Positions 16,933-25,346 of a stretch of DNA of 64,000 nucleotides are shown here, piece after piece (position 1 is the stretch's first letter; the number at the start of each line of letters is the position of its first letter). Position numbers and translations under genes: made by a program. The stretch is from Gemmatimonadota bacterium (GTDB lineage: Bacteria; Latescibacterota; UBA2968; GCA-2709665). The notes under the pieces are model-generated. The model was not told the DNA's origin, searched no databases, and saw only the letters and a list, made by a program, of their open reading frames with translations. The DNA is taken from assembly GCA_028874335.1 (NCBI GenBank), contig JAPPJY010000042.1, forward strand, positions 1 through 64,000, written 5' to 3'.

Positions 16933-17049
16933 AGCCTGTCGGAATACCTATGCCAATATATTATGGCATACAATATCTAGTGTGATTTGAAATATCAGTA
17001 TCTATATATCGTATGCCGATTAGATCAAGTTGGGGTATTCCGACAGGCT
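16933..17049. mobile_element. MITE-like element with nested inverted repeats
   Basis: Perfect 16-bp terminal inverted repeats AGCCTGTCGGAATACC (16933-16948) and GGTATTCCGACAGGCT (17034-17049) enclose an AT-rich core. A second, inner inverted pair lies within (16965-16980 GGCATACAATATCTAG; 17002-17017, 14 of 16 complementary). The 117-bp size, lack of coding and nested hairpins fit a non-autonomous element. The core is much more AT-rich than its flanks. Confidence 0.75.
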
Positions 17050-17153
17050 GCGAGGCCGAGCCATTGCGGCCGAAGACAAGGCGTGCGACCGAGTCCCATC
17101 CCTCGATTCGGCGAGGGAGCGCAACGCAGTATTTCGACCGCAAGGGCCGGCCG

Positions 17154-17173
17154 TAGCCCGGATGGGCTTTTTC
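17154..17173 (+). other. Short hairpin with T-run in the 16888-17182 gap
   Basis: TAGCCC-GGAT-GGGCT followed by five T residues; a weak terminator-like hairpin on the plus strand. Flanking genes are on the minus strand, so its role is doubtful. Apart from this and the MITE-like element the gap shows nothing. Confidence 0.3.
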
Positions 17174-17182
17174 AACGGGCTG

Positions 17183-18952
17183 CTAACGCCGTTCGGATAC
17201 GTTACCGCCATCCGAGGTAAGCGGTCCGGTAGGGGCATCCTTGCTGTACAGGGCGCCGCCCCGCTCGTACGACACCGAAACCTGCCCGTCGCTGACTTCC
17301 AGCCGGGGAACGTTCTGGTTGAAGACATCCCGGTCCGGCCCGCGCATGACCGCAAGCTGCGCGTCGGTCATATCGTCCACGAGTTCACCCCATCGGTTCT
17401 CCGGATGCACCATCTCGCCGCCGCTGCGGTTGAAGTTGCGGGAGGAATATTTGATCAGGATCGCGCGGCGGGCGATCTCGTTCTTCCACGCCAGCGCGCC
17501 GTGCGTCTGGCCCCCGTCCATAAAGAAGAGTACATCGCCGGCCTTCATTTCCGGCTGGACGACCAGGCCCATTTGGTCATCGCAGGACCGCACGCCGGGG
17601 GGCACGCGGTACTGGGCTTTATGGCTGCCCGGCACACAGGCGAACCCGCCCAGGCCCGCGGGCACGTCCCGCAACTGCCAGCTCACGGTCACGGCCTCGC
17701 AATAGCTGCGTCCGTTCTGGTAGACGTAGCCGCGGCCGGGATTGAGCGGTTCGTTCGCATCGTGCAGGGAGTGGCCTGAACCGCCCTTGACGGAACAGAA
17801 GGCCGTGGCATCGCCCAGCCGGGCGCCGCTGGCCCCCATCCAGTTGAGGCGGTGCTCCACGACCGGGTGGGAGATCATGCGCCGGAAGGGGTTGCAATAG
17901 GGCTCCGGCAGCCGAAACAGGCCCGGCAGCAGCGGCCGGCCGGTTCCGGCGAGCGCCGTCGATCCCCGGGCGAGTTCGTCGCCTACTTCGATCCGGTCTT
18001 CGAACCGGTCGATGGCGGCGTTGGCGGCTTCCAGCCATGCGTCGTCCATCACGTTCCGGATGACGAGGTGGCCGCAGAGGTCCCAGAAGTAAAATTCCTT
18101 CTCGTCGATGCCGGAGTCGGGATTCCTGGCGTAGATGGACGGATGGTAGACTTCCCGTGACTCGTCCAGTTGCGCCGTCTCTCCGTCCGTCCGGATCGTA
18201 GGCGGCGGTGACGTACTCTCGTAACCGGGTCGCCATAGGGCGGCCCTCTGTTCGTCCGAAATGGCTGACATCCATTCGGGCCTGGGTTCTTCCCTTGTCC
18301 GGGGCCCGCTTCCCCGGGACCGGATGACGCCCCGGCCCGCAAACTCGTAAGAGAGCAGGCGCCGGGGTCCGCTTCCTTTCCACGGCCGCATGCCCTGAAG
18401 CAGGGCGCCGGCGACGAGAAGCAGGTCGCCCGCCCTGAGCGCCGGCTGCAGCGTGAGCCCCATATCGTCATCGCCGCTAAGCACGTCGGCCGGCGTTTCC
18501 ACGTTGGATTTGTGAGAGCAGGGCACGATGACGAAACCGCCCGCCCCGGCCTCCGCGTCCGCCAGGGCCCATACCGCGCGGACCGTTTCGCTGAAACGGC
18601 GGCCGTTCTGATAATAATAGGCGCGGGTGGGGTCGCGCGGTTCGTTGCCGCCTTGAAGGGGCGCCTCCGTTTCGCAGGTTTCGTCGCAAAGCATCTCCGG
18701 TTCGGTTTCCAGGCGGAATCCCTGACCGACAATCTGGTTCAGATACCAGACGAGGTGGGGATGGACCAGCAGGTCGCGAAAAGGCTCGCGCAGCGGGTGA
18801 GGCCAACCCAGCATGCCCTGCGTGCTCTCGCTGGTATCGATCGCCGTATTCAGGGCGGCGACCTCGCCCCTGCCCAGGGCGCCCCTGACAATGAGGTATC
18901 CTCCGACGTCGAAGCAGTAATTCTCTTCGTGACTCATGGATTCGCGGTCCAT
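17183..18952 (-). CDS. Tandem phytanoyl-CoA dioxygenase (PhyH)-like fusion with a degenerate first half
   Basis: 589 residues from ATG 18952, after GGGAGGAAGCGTG. Two homologous PhyH-like halves of about 230-260 residues are joined by a linker near residues 210-285. Aligned segments are LQGGNEPRDPTRAYYYQNGR (first) and LHDANEPLNPGRGYVYQNGR (second). In the second half H397 and H484 match the two iron-binding histidines, and RR (495-496) fits the 2-oxoglutarate-binding Arg. In the first half the same positions are Q100 and Q186, so it cannot bind iron in the usual way. The second-half motif is H-D-A, not the canonical H-x-D. PhyH enzymes are Fe(II)/2-oxoglutarate hydroxylases. The gene follows another PhyH gene by about 30 bp, so they form an operon. 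Confidence 0.8.
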   Translation of the reverse strand: MDRESMSHEENYCFDVGGYLIVRGALGRGEVAALNTAIDTSESTQGMLGWPHPLREPFRDLLVHPHLVWYLNQIVGQGFRLETEPEMLCDETCETEAPLQGGNEPRDPTRAYYYQNGRRFSETVRAVWALADAEAGAGGFVIVPCSHKSNVETPADVLSGDDDMGLTLQPALRAGDLLLVAGALLQGMRPWKGSGPRRLLSYEFAGRGVIRSRGSGPRTREEPRPEWMSAISDEQRAALWRPGYESTSPPPTIRTDGETAQLDESREVYHPSIYARNPDSGIDEKEFYFWDLCGHLVIRNVMDDAWLEAANAAIDRFEDRIEVGDELARGSTALAGTGRPLLPGLFRLPEPYCNPFRRMISHPVVEHRLNWMGASGARLGDATAFCSVKGGSGHSLHDANEPLNPGRGYVYQNGRSYCEAVTVSWQLRDVPAGLGGFACVPGSHKAQYRVPPGVRSCDDQMGLVVQPEMKAGDVLFFMDGGQTHGALAWKNEIARRAILIKYSSRNFNRSGGEMVHPENRWGELVDDMTDAQLAVMRGPDRDVFNQNVPRLEVSDGQVSVSYERGGALYSKDAPTGPLTSDGGNVSERR

Positions 18953-18983
18953 CACGCTTCCTCCCTGAAATGCGGGTCGGGAA

Positions 18984-19895
18984 TCAGGACACGGCCGCCC
19001 ATTTTTCCCGTTCCCATTGCTTCTGTCCGATCTTTTCCACGTAGGACTCACCCTTGTGCTTCAGAAGCCATCCCTTGAGCGGTACGTCGGCATCCGTCGG
19101 CTGCCACCATCCCTTGACGTCCACCCCGTCACCCAGAAGCTGGCGTCGAACCGGATCGCATCCCTCAAGGATTTCGTCCGGAATCAGGTTGTAGTCCAAC
19201 CCTCTGAGCCAGCGGTAGCTATAACCCAGAAACAACACTTTTCGTGTGATATCGGAGGTATTGAACCCCCGTGAATGCCATAAGCGCCGGTCGAAGAGGA
19301 CCGCGGTCCCGGCCTCTACGCGGACCTGCATCATGTCTTCGAACCCTGACGCTTCGGGGGACCCGTTTCCGCCTTCAGGCCAACGTTCCGGCGGGACATC
19401 GCGCTTGTGGCTGCCCGGAACGATGCGAATTCCGCCCCGGTCCGGCGCGCTCGTGTCAGTCAGCCAGAACGCGACCTTCAGCGACAGCCGGGGATGAGGA
19501 CGCTCCATCTCCGGTACGGGACGGCCGCCGTCCTGGTGCCAGCCGCCCGTCTTCGAATCCGCCCTGTCCGGGTGCTCCGGCGGGTAGTAGACCAGGTGGG
19601 AAATATAGTGCTGGACGTTCCAGCCCAGAATGTCCCAGATGAGGGGAAACGTCTTTGGCAGATCCAGCAGATCCAGGAACGCGGCGTCTTCGACGATGCT
19701 TCGAAACTTGTTCATAATTTGACCGGCTCCGAGACCCTGTATTTCCCGTTCGCGCGCATCCACGCGGTCACCGGCGTCCAGGAGCCTTTCCAGCATTCCC
19801 GAATCCAGCGCATCTTCGACGATCAGAAAACCCTGCTGGTCGAAGTGGTTCCGCTGTTCGTCCGTCATGCAGTGGTCAAGACAGGCAATATCCAT
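18984..19895 (-). CDS. Phytanoyl-CoA dioxygenase (PhyH) family protein
   Basis: 303 residues from the ATG at 19895 (MDIACLDHCMTDEQRNHFDQQGFLIVEDAL, first residues shown in part), with AGGAAG upstream. The opening helix and strand are standard for the family. The Fe(II) triad is complete: H120-Q-D122 in GGWHQDGG and H207 in RRLWHSRG. R218 in TRKVLFLGYSYR fits the 2-oxoglutarate-binding Arg. These cytosolic oxygenases hydroxylate small molecules; the substrate is unknown. First gene of an operon with the tandem PhyH fusion. The longer frame back to 20096 has no family similarity and is rejected. Confidence 0.88.
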   Translation of the reverse strand: MDIACLDHCMTDEQRNHFDQQGFLIVEDALDSGMLERLLDAGDRVDAREREIQGLGAGQIMNKFRSIVEDAAFLDLLDLPKTFPLIWDILGWNVQHYISHLVYYPPEHPDRADSKTGGWHQDGGRPVPEMERPHPRLSLKVAFWLTDTSAPDRGGIRIVPGSHKRDVPPERWPEGGNGSPEASGFEDMMQVRVEAGTAVLFDRRLWHSRGFNTSDITRKVLFLGYSYRWLRGLDYNLIPDEILEGCDPVRRQLLGDGVDVKGWWQPTDADVPLKGWLLKHKGESYVEKIGQKQWEREKWAAVS

Positions 19896-20336
19896 TGTCT
19901 TCCTCCGACCTGCGCCCGCGAACCGGGTGCCACGGTCACGGGTGTTTTGGCTTACAACTGACGGAAAATAGCCGAAAGCTCTGTCTGAGGCGCCCGGGGA
20001 GAGACATCCGCGACCGCGGCCGTCGTGAAACGTCGTCGCCTGTCCGTGTCGTAAACCCGGTTTGGCTGACGGCTGAAGGCTGATAGCTGACAGCAATGCA
20101 TGAGGGACCGGTGCGGTTTGGTCTTCTTCCGTCTACAGCCTTACACCTCCGTCCTTTGTTAGAATACCGCCCTTAGCCGATGGAAGGCAAGGACAAATGA
20201 CGCGGGGGTCGCAGGGCATTCACGTTGATTTTTCCGGGCAGTCTCATTAGATTGCGGAATCGAATATTCCGTATGAATTGCGGCATTTCAAGCGATGCCC
20301 CGGCGGGCTGGAGTCTTTGAAAAAAGGGAGCAGATC
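19896..20336. other. Divergent intergenic region with a short dispersed repeat
   Basis: Between the PhyH and sulfatase genes. At 20064-20094 it carries GGCTGACGGCTGAAGG then CTGATAGCTGACAG, one copy of a low-complexity repeat family also seen near 39.9, 42.1-42.5 and 51.0 kb. No gene or clear promoter seen. Confidence 0.5.
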
Positions 20337-21725
20337 GTGGCTTCCGGCAGATCGAACATCGTGTTCATTCTTACGGACGACCAGGGGGTTTGGGCGGCCG
20401 GGTGCTACGGCAACCCCGAAATCCGTACCCCCAATATCGACCGGATCGCGAGCACGGGCGTTCGTTTCGAAAATTTCTTCGTGGCGACGCCGGTCTGTTC
20501 GCCGAGCCGCGCAACGTTTCTGACGGGGCGCATCGCCTCCCAGCATGGCGTTCACGATTGGATCAGGGGCGGAAATACAGGGCCGGATGCCGCCTCCTAT
20601 CTGGCGGGTGAGGTGACGTATACGGACGTGCTGGCGGAACACGGTTGGACGTGCGGGATCAGCGGCAAGTGGCATCTGGGCAACAGCCAGGTATCTCAGC
20701 ATGGATTCGGGCACTGGTTCGTACATCAGAGAGGCGGCGGCAGATACAACGATGCGCCGATGGTGAGAAACGGCGAACCGATCGATGCGCCGGGTTACGT
20801 GACCAACGTGATTACGGACGACGCGCTGGAATTCATCGATCGTCACGCCGGCGACGACGATCCGTTCTACCTGAGCGTTCATTACACGGCGCCGCACAGT
20901 CCGTGGACCGGACATCCGCGGGACATCGTGGATTCCTACGACGACTGCGCGTTCGATTCCTGCCCACAGGAACCCCGCCATCCCTGGGCCATCGGATTGA
21001 CGGACCAATGCCTGGGCAACCGGGAAATGTTGAAGGGGTATTTCGCCGCGGTGACGGCGATGGATGCCGACGTGGGACGGATCCTGGACAGGCTGGAGTC
21101 GCATGGTATTCGGAACGAGACGCTGGTTGTCTTCGTATCCGATAACGGGTTCAGCTGCGGTCACCACGGTTTCTGGGGCAAGGGTAACGGCACGCGCCCT
21201 TTGAACATGTACGAGAATTCCGTCAAGGTACCGGCCGTGATGAGCCATCCGGGACGAATCCCCGCAGGGCTCGTGCAGACCGCGATGGTAAGCGCGTATG
21301 ACTTCATGCCCACGCTTCTGGATTACCTGGACCTGCCGCTTCCCGAAGGGCGGAATCTGCCGGGCGGCAGTTTCCTGGCCGCGTTAGTTGGCTCAGGGAA
21401 CGCCGGCCGGGAGTCGGTGGTGGTCTACGACGAATACGGCCCAACCAGAATGGTCCGGACCGCGGAATGGAAATATATCCACCGGTACCCGGATGGACCG
21501 AACGAACTCTACGACCTCATAAACGATCCCGACGAACGGGAGAATCTGGCGAACGATGCCGCTCAGACCTCCCGGATGACGTCGATGCGGGCGATGATGG
21601 AAGACTGGTTTGCGACCTATGCGGATCCGGAGAAAGACGGACGGGAGCGGGGCGTCACGGGCGGCGGGCAGCTTCGACCCGTCGGAGGAGCATGGGAGGA
21701 TGGCGCGCATGCGTTTCGAGGGTAG
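20337..21725 (+). CDS. Sulfatase (type I, formylglycine-dependent arylsulfatase family)
   Basis: 462 residues from a GTG at 20337 with GGGAG upstream; an ATG at 20295 is possible but adds non-conserved residues. N-terminal metal ligands are NIVFILTDDQG (D14, D15). The catalytic motif CSPSRATFLTGR (C54) is the Cys-type formylglycine precursor, needing an FGE-type activating enzyme. Further conserved elements are GKWHLGN, DNGFSCGHHGFWGKGNG and EYGPTRMVRTAEWKYIHR. No signal peptide is visible, so it may act in the cytosol or be exported without one. Sulfatases in this lineage usually act on sulfated polysaccharides, which would fit the cluster at 40-57 kb, though it is not linked. Confidence 0.92.
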   Translation: MASGRSNIVFILTDDQGVWAAGCYGNPEIRTPNIDRIASTGVRFENFFVATPVCSPSRATFLTGRIASQHGVHDWIRGGNTGPDAASYLAGEVTYTDVLAEHGWTCGISGKWHLGNSQVSQHGFGHWFVHQRGGGRYNDAPMVRNGEPIDAPGYVTNVITDDALEFIDRHAGDDDPFYLSVHYTAPHSPWTGHPRDIVDSYDDCAFDSCPQEPRHPWAIGLTDQCLGNREMLKGYFAAVTAMDADVGRILDRLESHGIRNETLVVFVSDNGFSCGHHGFWGKGNGTRPLNMYENSVKVPAVMSHPGRIPAGLVQTAMVSAYDFMPTLLDYLDLPLPEGRNLPGGSFLAALVGSGNAGRESVVVYDEYGPTRMVRTAEWKYIHRYPDGPNELYDLINDPDERENLANDAAQTSRMTSMRAMMEDWFATYADPEKDGRERGVTGGGQLRPVGGAWEDGAHAFRG

Positions 21726-21963
21726 ACCTGACCTCTCCCTCCGGCACCAAAGAAGCGGTTAGAGGTGAAACGGGAGCCGGGAGAAGGAATCTTCGCCCTA
21801 TAGGTTCCTCCTGCCTGCCTACGGCCTGAGTTGGCACACTACAGAGCAGACGATCTCTTCCTTCTTCCTTTTTCCTTCTTCCCTCTACCCTAATCTTGGC
21901 GAATTAGATCAAAAAAACTGTACCTGTTCTATCGTCAATAAATGCAACGATGAGGAGATCTTT

Positions 21964-23598
21964 ATGAACGTCGCCGATGCGGTAGCCCATGTACTGAAAG
22001 CTGAGGGCGTGGAGTACCTGTTCGCCTATCCTGTGAATCCTCTCATCGAGGCCGCGGCGAAGGTGGATATCCGGCCCATTCTCGTCCGCCAGGAACGCAT
22101 CGGCCTGCATATGGCCGACGCACTGAGCCGTATGACGTCGGGCAGGCAGATCGGCGTCTTCTGCATGCAGAGCGGCCCCGGGTCGGAGAACGCCTTCGGC
22201 GGCGTCGCCCAGGCATACGGAGACTCGGCGCCGATCCTGGTGCTGCCGCTGGGATATAATAGAACGCTGACCAACGTGCAGCCGAATTTCAACTCGGCTC
22301 TGAATTACCGGCACGTCACCAAGCACTCAGAGCAGGTTATCCTCTCGGAAACCGTGCCCGAAGTGATGCGGCGGGCATTTACGCAGGTGCGAAACGGCCG
22401 CCCGCGCCCGGTGCTGGTGGAGTTTCCGGGCGACGTGTTCGACGAGGAGATTGCCGGTCCTTTCGACTACCGCCCCGTACCTTCGTTGAAGACCGGTCCG
22501 GACCCGCGCGAGGTCGTGAAGGCGGCAACCATGCTGCTGGATGCGCAGCGGCCGGTGATTTATGCGGGACAGGGCGTGCACTATGCCGAGGCTTGGGATG
22601 CCCTGCGGGACCTTGCGGAACTCCTCGAAGCGCCGGTCACCACGAGCCTGGGCGGGAAGAGCGCCTTTCCGGAGAACCACCGGCTGTCCCTGGGCTCCGG
22701 CGGCAGGTCGATCCCCGGGACCGTGCACCACTTCCTTCAGGAATCGGACCTGATCTTCGGAATCGGATGCAGTTTTTCGCGCACCAATTTCGGGGTGACC
22801 ATGCCGGAGGGGAAGCGCGTGGTTCACGCCACGCTGGACCCGGGGGATATCAACAAGGACGTGGAAGTCGAACACGCCCTGGCGGGCGATGCGAAACTCA
22901 CCCTGGAGGCCCTGGCGGAGGAGGTTCGTGCGCGCCTGGACGGACAGACGCGGGGTCGTGCGGACCATGTAGCGAAGGAAATTGCATCTGTGAAGCGCGA
23001 ATGGCTCTCCCGGTGGATGCCCAAGCTGACGCTGAACGAGGCGCCTCTCTCGCCGTACCGGGTGATCCGGGACCTGATGCAAACCGTGGACGTGCCCAAT
23101 ACGATCATCACCCATGACGCAGGAAGCCCGCGCGACCAACTCTCGCCCTTCTGGGAGTCCCATACGCCGCTTTCCTACATCGGCTGGGGCAAGACGACGC
23201 AACTCGGATACGGGCTCGGCCTTGCGATGGGCGCAAAGCTGGCCTGCCCGGACAAGCTGTGTATCAATGTCTGGGGCGATGCCGCCATCGGCTTTACGGG
23301 TATGGACTTCGAGACGGCCGTTCGGGAGCGGATCCCGATTCTGTCGGTGCTGTTCAACAACTTCAGCATGGCAATCGAGTTGCCGATCATGCCCGTGTCC
23401 ACGGAAAAATACCGCAGCACGGATATTTCCGGGCACTACGCGGACATGGCCAAAGCGTTTGGTGGCTACGGAGAGCGCGTCGAATCGCCCGACGATATCG
23501 TCCCGGCAATCGAGCGGGGAATCCGGAAGACGGAGGAGGGCGTTCCGGCGCTGCTGGAGTTCATCACGGCCAAGGAGATCGAATTTTCGCTATTCTGA
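21964..23598 (+). CDS. Thiamine-pyrophosphate-dependent enzyme, acetolactate synthase-like
   Basis: 544 residues from an ATG after GAGGAGAT. Three-domain layout of the acetolactate synthase/benzoylformate decarboxylase group. The N-terminal Pyr domain has the catalytic Glu in VRQERIGLH (E44). A central domain follows (RPVIYAGQGVHYAEA). The C-terminal PP domain has the TPP/Mg motif beginning GDAAIGFTGMDFETAV and ending LFNNFS. The standard GDG is here GDA. The specific reaction is not clear: the DAGSPRDQLSPFWE and GWGKTTQLGYGLGLAMGAK regions are family-typical only. No small regulatory subunit (ilvN) is adjacent, arguing against a biosynthetic acetolactate synthase. Confidence 0.85.
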   Translation: MNVADAVAHVLKAEGVEYLFAYPVNPLIEAAAKVDIRPILVRQERIGLHMADALSRMTSGRQIGVFCMQSGPGSENAFGGVAQAYGDSAPILVLPLGYNRTLTNVQPNFNSALNYRHVTKHSEQVILSETVPEVMRRAFTQVRNGRPRPVLVEFPGDVFDEEIAGPFDYRPVPSLKTGPDPREVVKAATMLLDAQRPVIYAGQGVHYAEAWDALRDLAELLEAPVTTSLGGKSAFPENHRLSLGSGGRSIPGTVHHFLQESDLIFGIGCSFSRTNFGVTMPEGKRVVHATLDPGDINKDVEVEHALAGDAKLTLEALAEEVRARLDGQTRGRADHVAKEIASVKREWLSRWMPKLTLNEAPLSPYRVIRDLMQTVDVPNTIITHDAGSPRDQLSPFWESHTPLSYIGWGKTTQLGYGLGLAMGAKLACPDKLCINVWGDAAIGFTGMDFETAVRERIPILSVLFNNFSMAIELPIMPVSTEKYRSTDISGHYADMAKAFGGYGERVESPDDIVPAIERGIRKTEEGVPALLEFITAKEIEFSLF

Positions 23599-23908
23599 TC
23601 CAGGCGGTCATGCGGAAACGGATTCCCCGTCGTGTCAGGATCTTACGGTGAAGTAAGAACGAAACAACCTTTAGCCTTGATTCGCAATTTTTCCGGACCT
23701 GAATGTTGAATATGTACAGAAGAACAAAGGCGAATTGACGTCAAGGGTCCCGGATACTTGACGTCACCGGGCGTGAAGGGAAATCTCATCCATTTGAACG
23801 ACCTCAATACCCCGTTTTCGCACCGTCACCTTCTGTGCCTTTTGTGCTTTTTGTGGTAAATTGACTGTTGTCTTTTTTTAAACTGAGGTTAGACAGACGG
23901 AGGGCGTT
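23599..23908. other. Intergenic region with a degenerate copy of the 145-bp repeat
   Basis: Positions 23675-23775 (CCTTGATTCGCAATTTTTCC, AATATGTACAGAAG, AAAGGCGAATTGACGTCAAG) resemble the repeat at 33887-34272. Two TTGACGTCA motifs lie about 30 bp apart within it. No gene is seen. Confidence 0.45.
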
Positions 23909-24454
23909 ATGATGAGCAGGCTGTCGGTTTTCGGTCTCGCGGTCCTTGCGGGATTTGCGATATCATGCGGTGACGATAAACCAACGGCGCCGGGTCAGGA
24001 TCTTGTAGGATCATGGACCTACCAGGGAACCGATTTCAGTTCGACGGCAGCGAGCAACCTGCAGAATTACCTGCTGAGCCAGGGTGTGGACCAGGCGACC
24101 GCGCAGCAGTTCGTCGCGGAATTCAGGAACGAGATGGATAGAGGCTTCCGTCAAACCGGCCTGGAAATCTTGCGATTCAACGAGGACCGGACCTACGAAG
24201 ACAATTCCGGCAACTCAGGCGTGTGGTCCGTTCTGGGCGACGTGCTCACGATCGTGGAGGAAGACGGGTTTACCATTCAGTGCCAGTACTTTATTGACGG
24301 CGAAGACCTGACGCTCATCCTGTCGAAGGAGCGATACCTGAATATTATCAGGCAGACGGAAGATGCTGTTGAGCTCGACCCGGATACGCTGGCGCTTCTG
24401 GATATCCTTTTCGGCGACGGCGACTCTCTGAGACTCTTCTACAGGGCCAGATAG
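23909..24454 (+). CDS. Small lipoprotein, first of a tandem pair
   Basis: 181 residues from ATG ATG after GGAGGG. The signal sequence ends at a lipobox-like AIS-C (C20), then GDDKPTAP. The mature part begins LVGSWTYQGTDFSSTAASNL, resembling lipocalin-like domains that open with a GxW motif, and includes FNEDRTYEDNSGNSGVWSV and GDVLTIVEEDGF. Probably anchored to a membrane and facing the periplasm or outside. No known function. The next gene is a paralogue with the same layout. Confidence 0.85.
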   Translation: MMSRLSVFGLAVLAGFAISCGDDKPTAPGQDLVGSWTYQGTDFSSTAASNLQNYLLSQGVDQATAQQFVAEFRNEMDRGFRQTGLEILRFNEDRTYEDNSGNSGVWSVLGDVLTIVEEDGFTIQCQYFIDGEDLTLILSKERYLNIIRQTEDAVELDPDTLALLDILFGDGDSLRLFYRAR

Positions 24455-24497
24455 CTGGATTGAAGCCGGGCCTGCAACACATGCGGAGGGCGTCCTG

Positions 24498-25040
24498 ATG
24501 AGGGTGTCATTGGCTTCCGGCCTGGCGGTGTTGATCGGCTGTGTGATATGCTGCGGGGAAGACAAACCCACGGAGCCGGTCCGCGACATTGTGGGTTCCT
24601 GGACCTACCGGGGTACCGATTTCGCCTCGACCGCAGCGGCCAACCTGCGCGATTACCTGCTGGGGCAGGGCTGGAACCTGGCGTCCGCGCAACGGATGGT
24701 GGATGGATTCCGGAACGAGATGGAAGCAGGGTTCCGGCATACCGGGTTGTCGGTCCTGCGGTTCAACGCGGACGGGACCTTCGAAGACAATTCCGGCAGC
24801 AAGGGCGTCTGGTCGGTTCAGGGCGACGTGCTTACCATCGTCGCCGAGGATGGATATACCATCCAATGCGAGTACTCTGTGCACGGCGCCGACCTGACGC
24901 TCATCGTGAACAAGGAGCGATACCTGAACCTGATCCGGCAGTCCGAAGGTACGGACGAGATTAGCCCGGAGATTCAGGGGCTTCTGGATATTCTGTTCGG
25001 TGGCGACAATACGCTCAGGCTGTTCTACAGGGCCACGTAG
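24498..25040 (+). CDS. Small lipoprotein, second of a tandem pair
   Basis: 180 residues from the ATG at 24498, preceded by GGAGGGCG. Signal peptide followed by CVICCGEDKPTEP, so the lipid-bearing Cys is probably C19 by alignment with the first copy. The mature region matches the first copy along its whole length (DIVGSWTYRGTDF, GTFEDNSGSKGVWSV, KERYLNLIRQSEG, GDNTLRLFYRAT). The 43-bp gap implies one transcript and recent gene duplication. Confidence 0.85.
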   Translation: MRVSLASGLAVLIGCVICCGEDKPTEPVRDIVGSWTYRGTDFASTAAANLRDYLLGQGWNLASAQRMVDGFRNEMEAGFRHTGLSVLRFNADGTFEDNSGSKGVWSVQGDVLTIVAEDGYTIQCEYSVHGADLTLIVNKERYLNLIRQSEGTDEISPEIQGLLDILFGGDNTLRLFYRAT

Positions 25041-25140
25041 CGGGCCGTATGAATCCGGGGAGGGGTCCTCCTTTGGGTTGAGAACAGACCTTGGTGCGGT
25101 TCCGGATTTCCCGTGCGTCTCGGCAACGGTTCTTCGAGAA

Positions 25141-25310
25141 TCAAGGCACGGCCGTGATGCGAAAATCATCACCGACATGGGTGCCCTGGAGTCCGTTCAG
25201 GTTGAAACTCGCGCTGCAAATCCTTCCCGATCCGAACGGCGTATAGTTGTAACAGCCGCCGCCGATATTTCTGAACGACCCTCCGCTGACGGTACACCTC
25301 TGATTGGGGC
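25141..25310 (-). pseudogene. Remnant of a second C-terminal domain downstream of the LRR protein
   Basis: In a frame different from the LRR gene the strand reads QRCTVSGGSFRNIGGGCYNY, then GRICSASFNLNGLQGTHVGDDFRITAVP and stop. This resembles the cysteine-containing C-terminal module of related secreted LRR proteins (the intact gene ends with CRAGLVVNPGETCTYKG...INGVRWNFHATK). It is probably a decayed duplicate of that module. Confidence 0.45.
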
Positions 25311-25346
25311 GTGAATCTGGTCGACGCCGTCTGACGTCCTCAGTCA

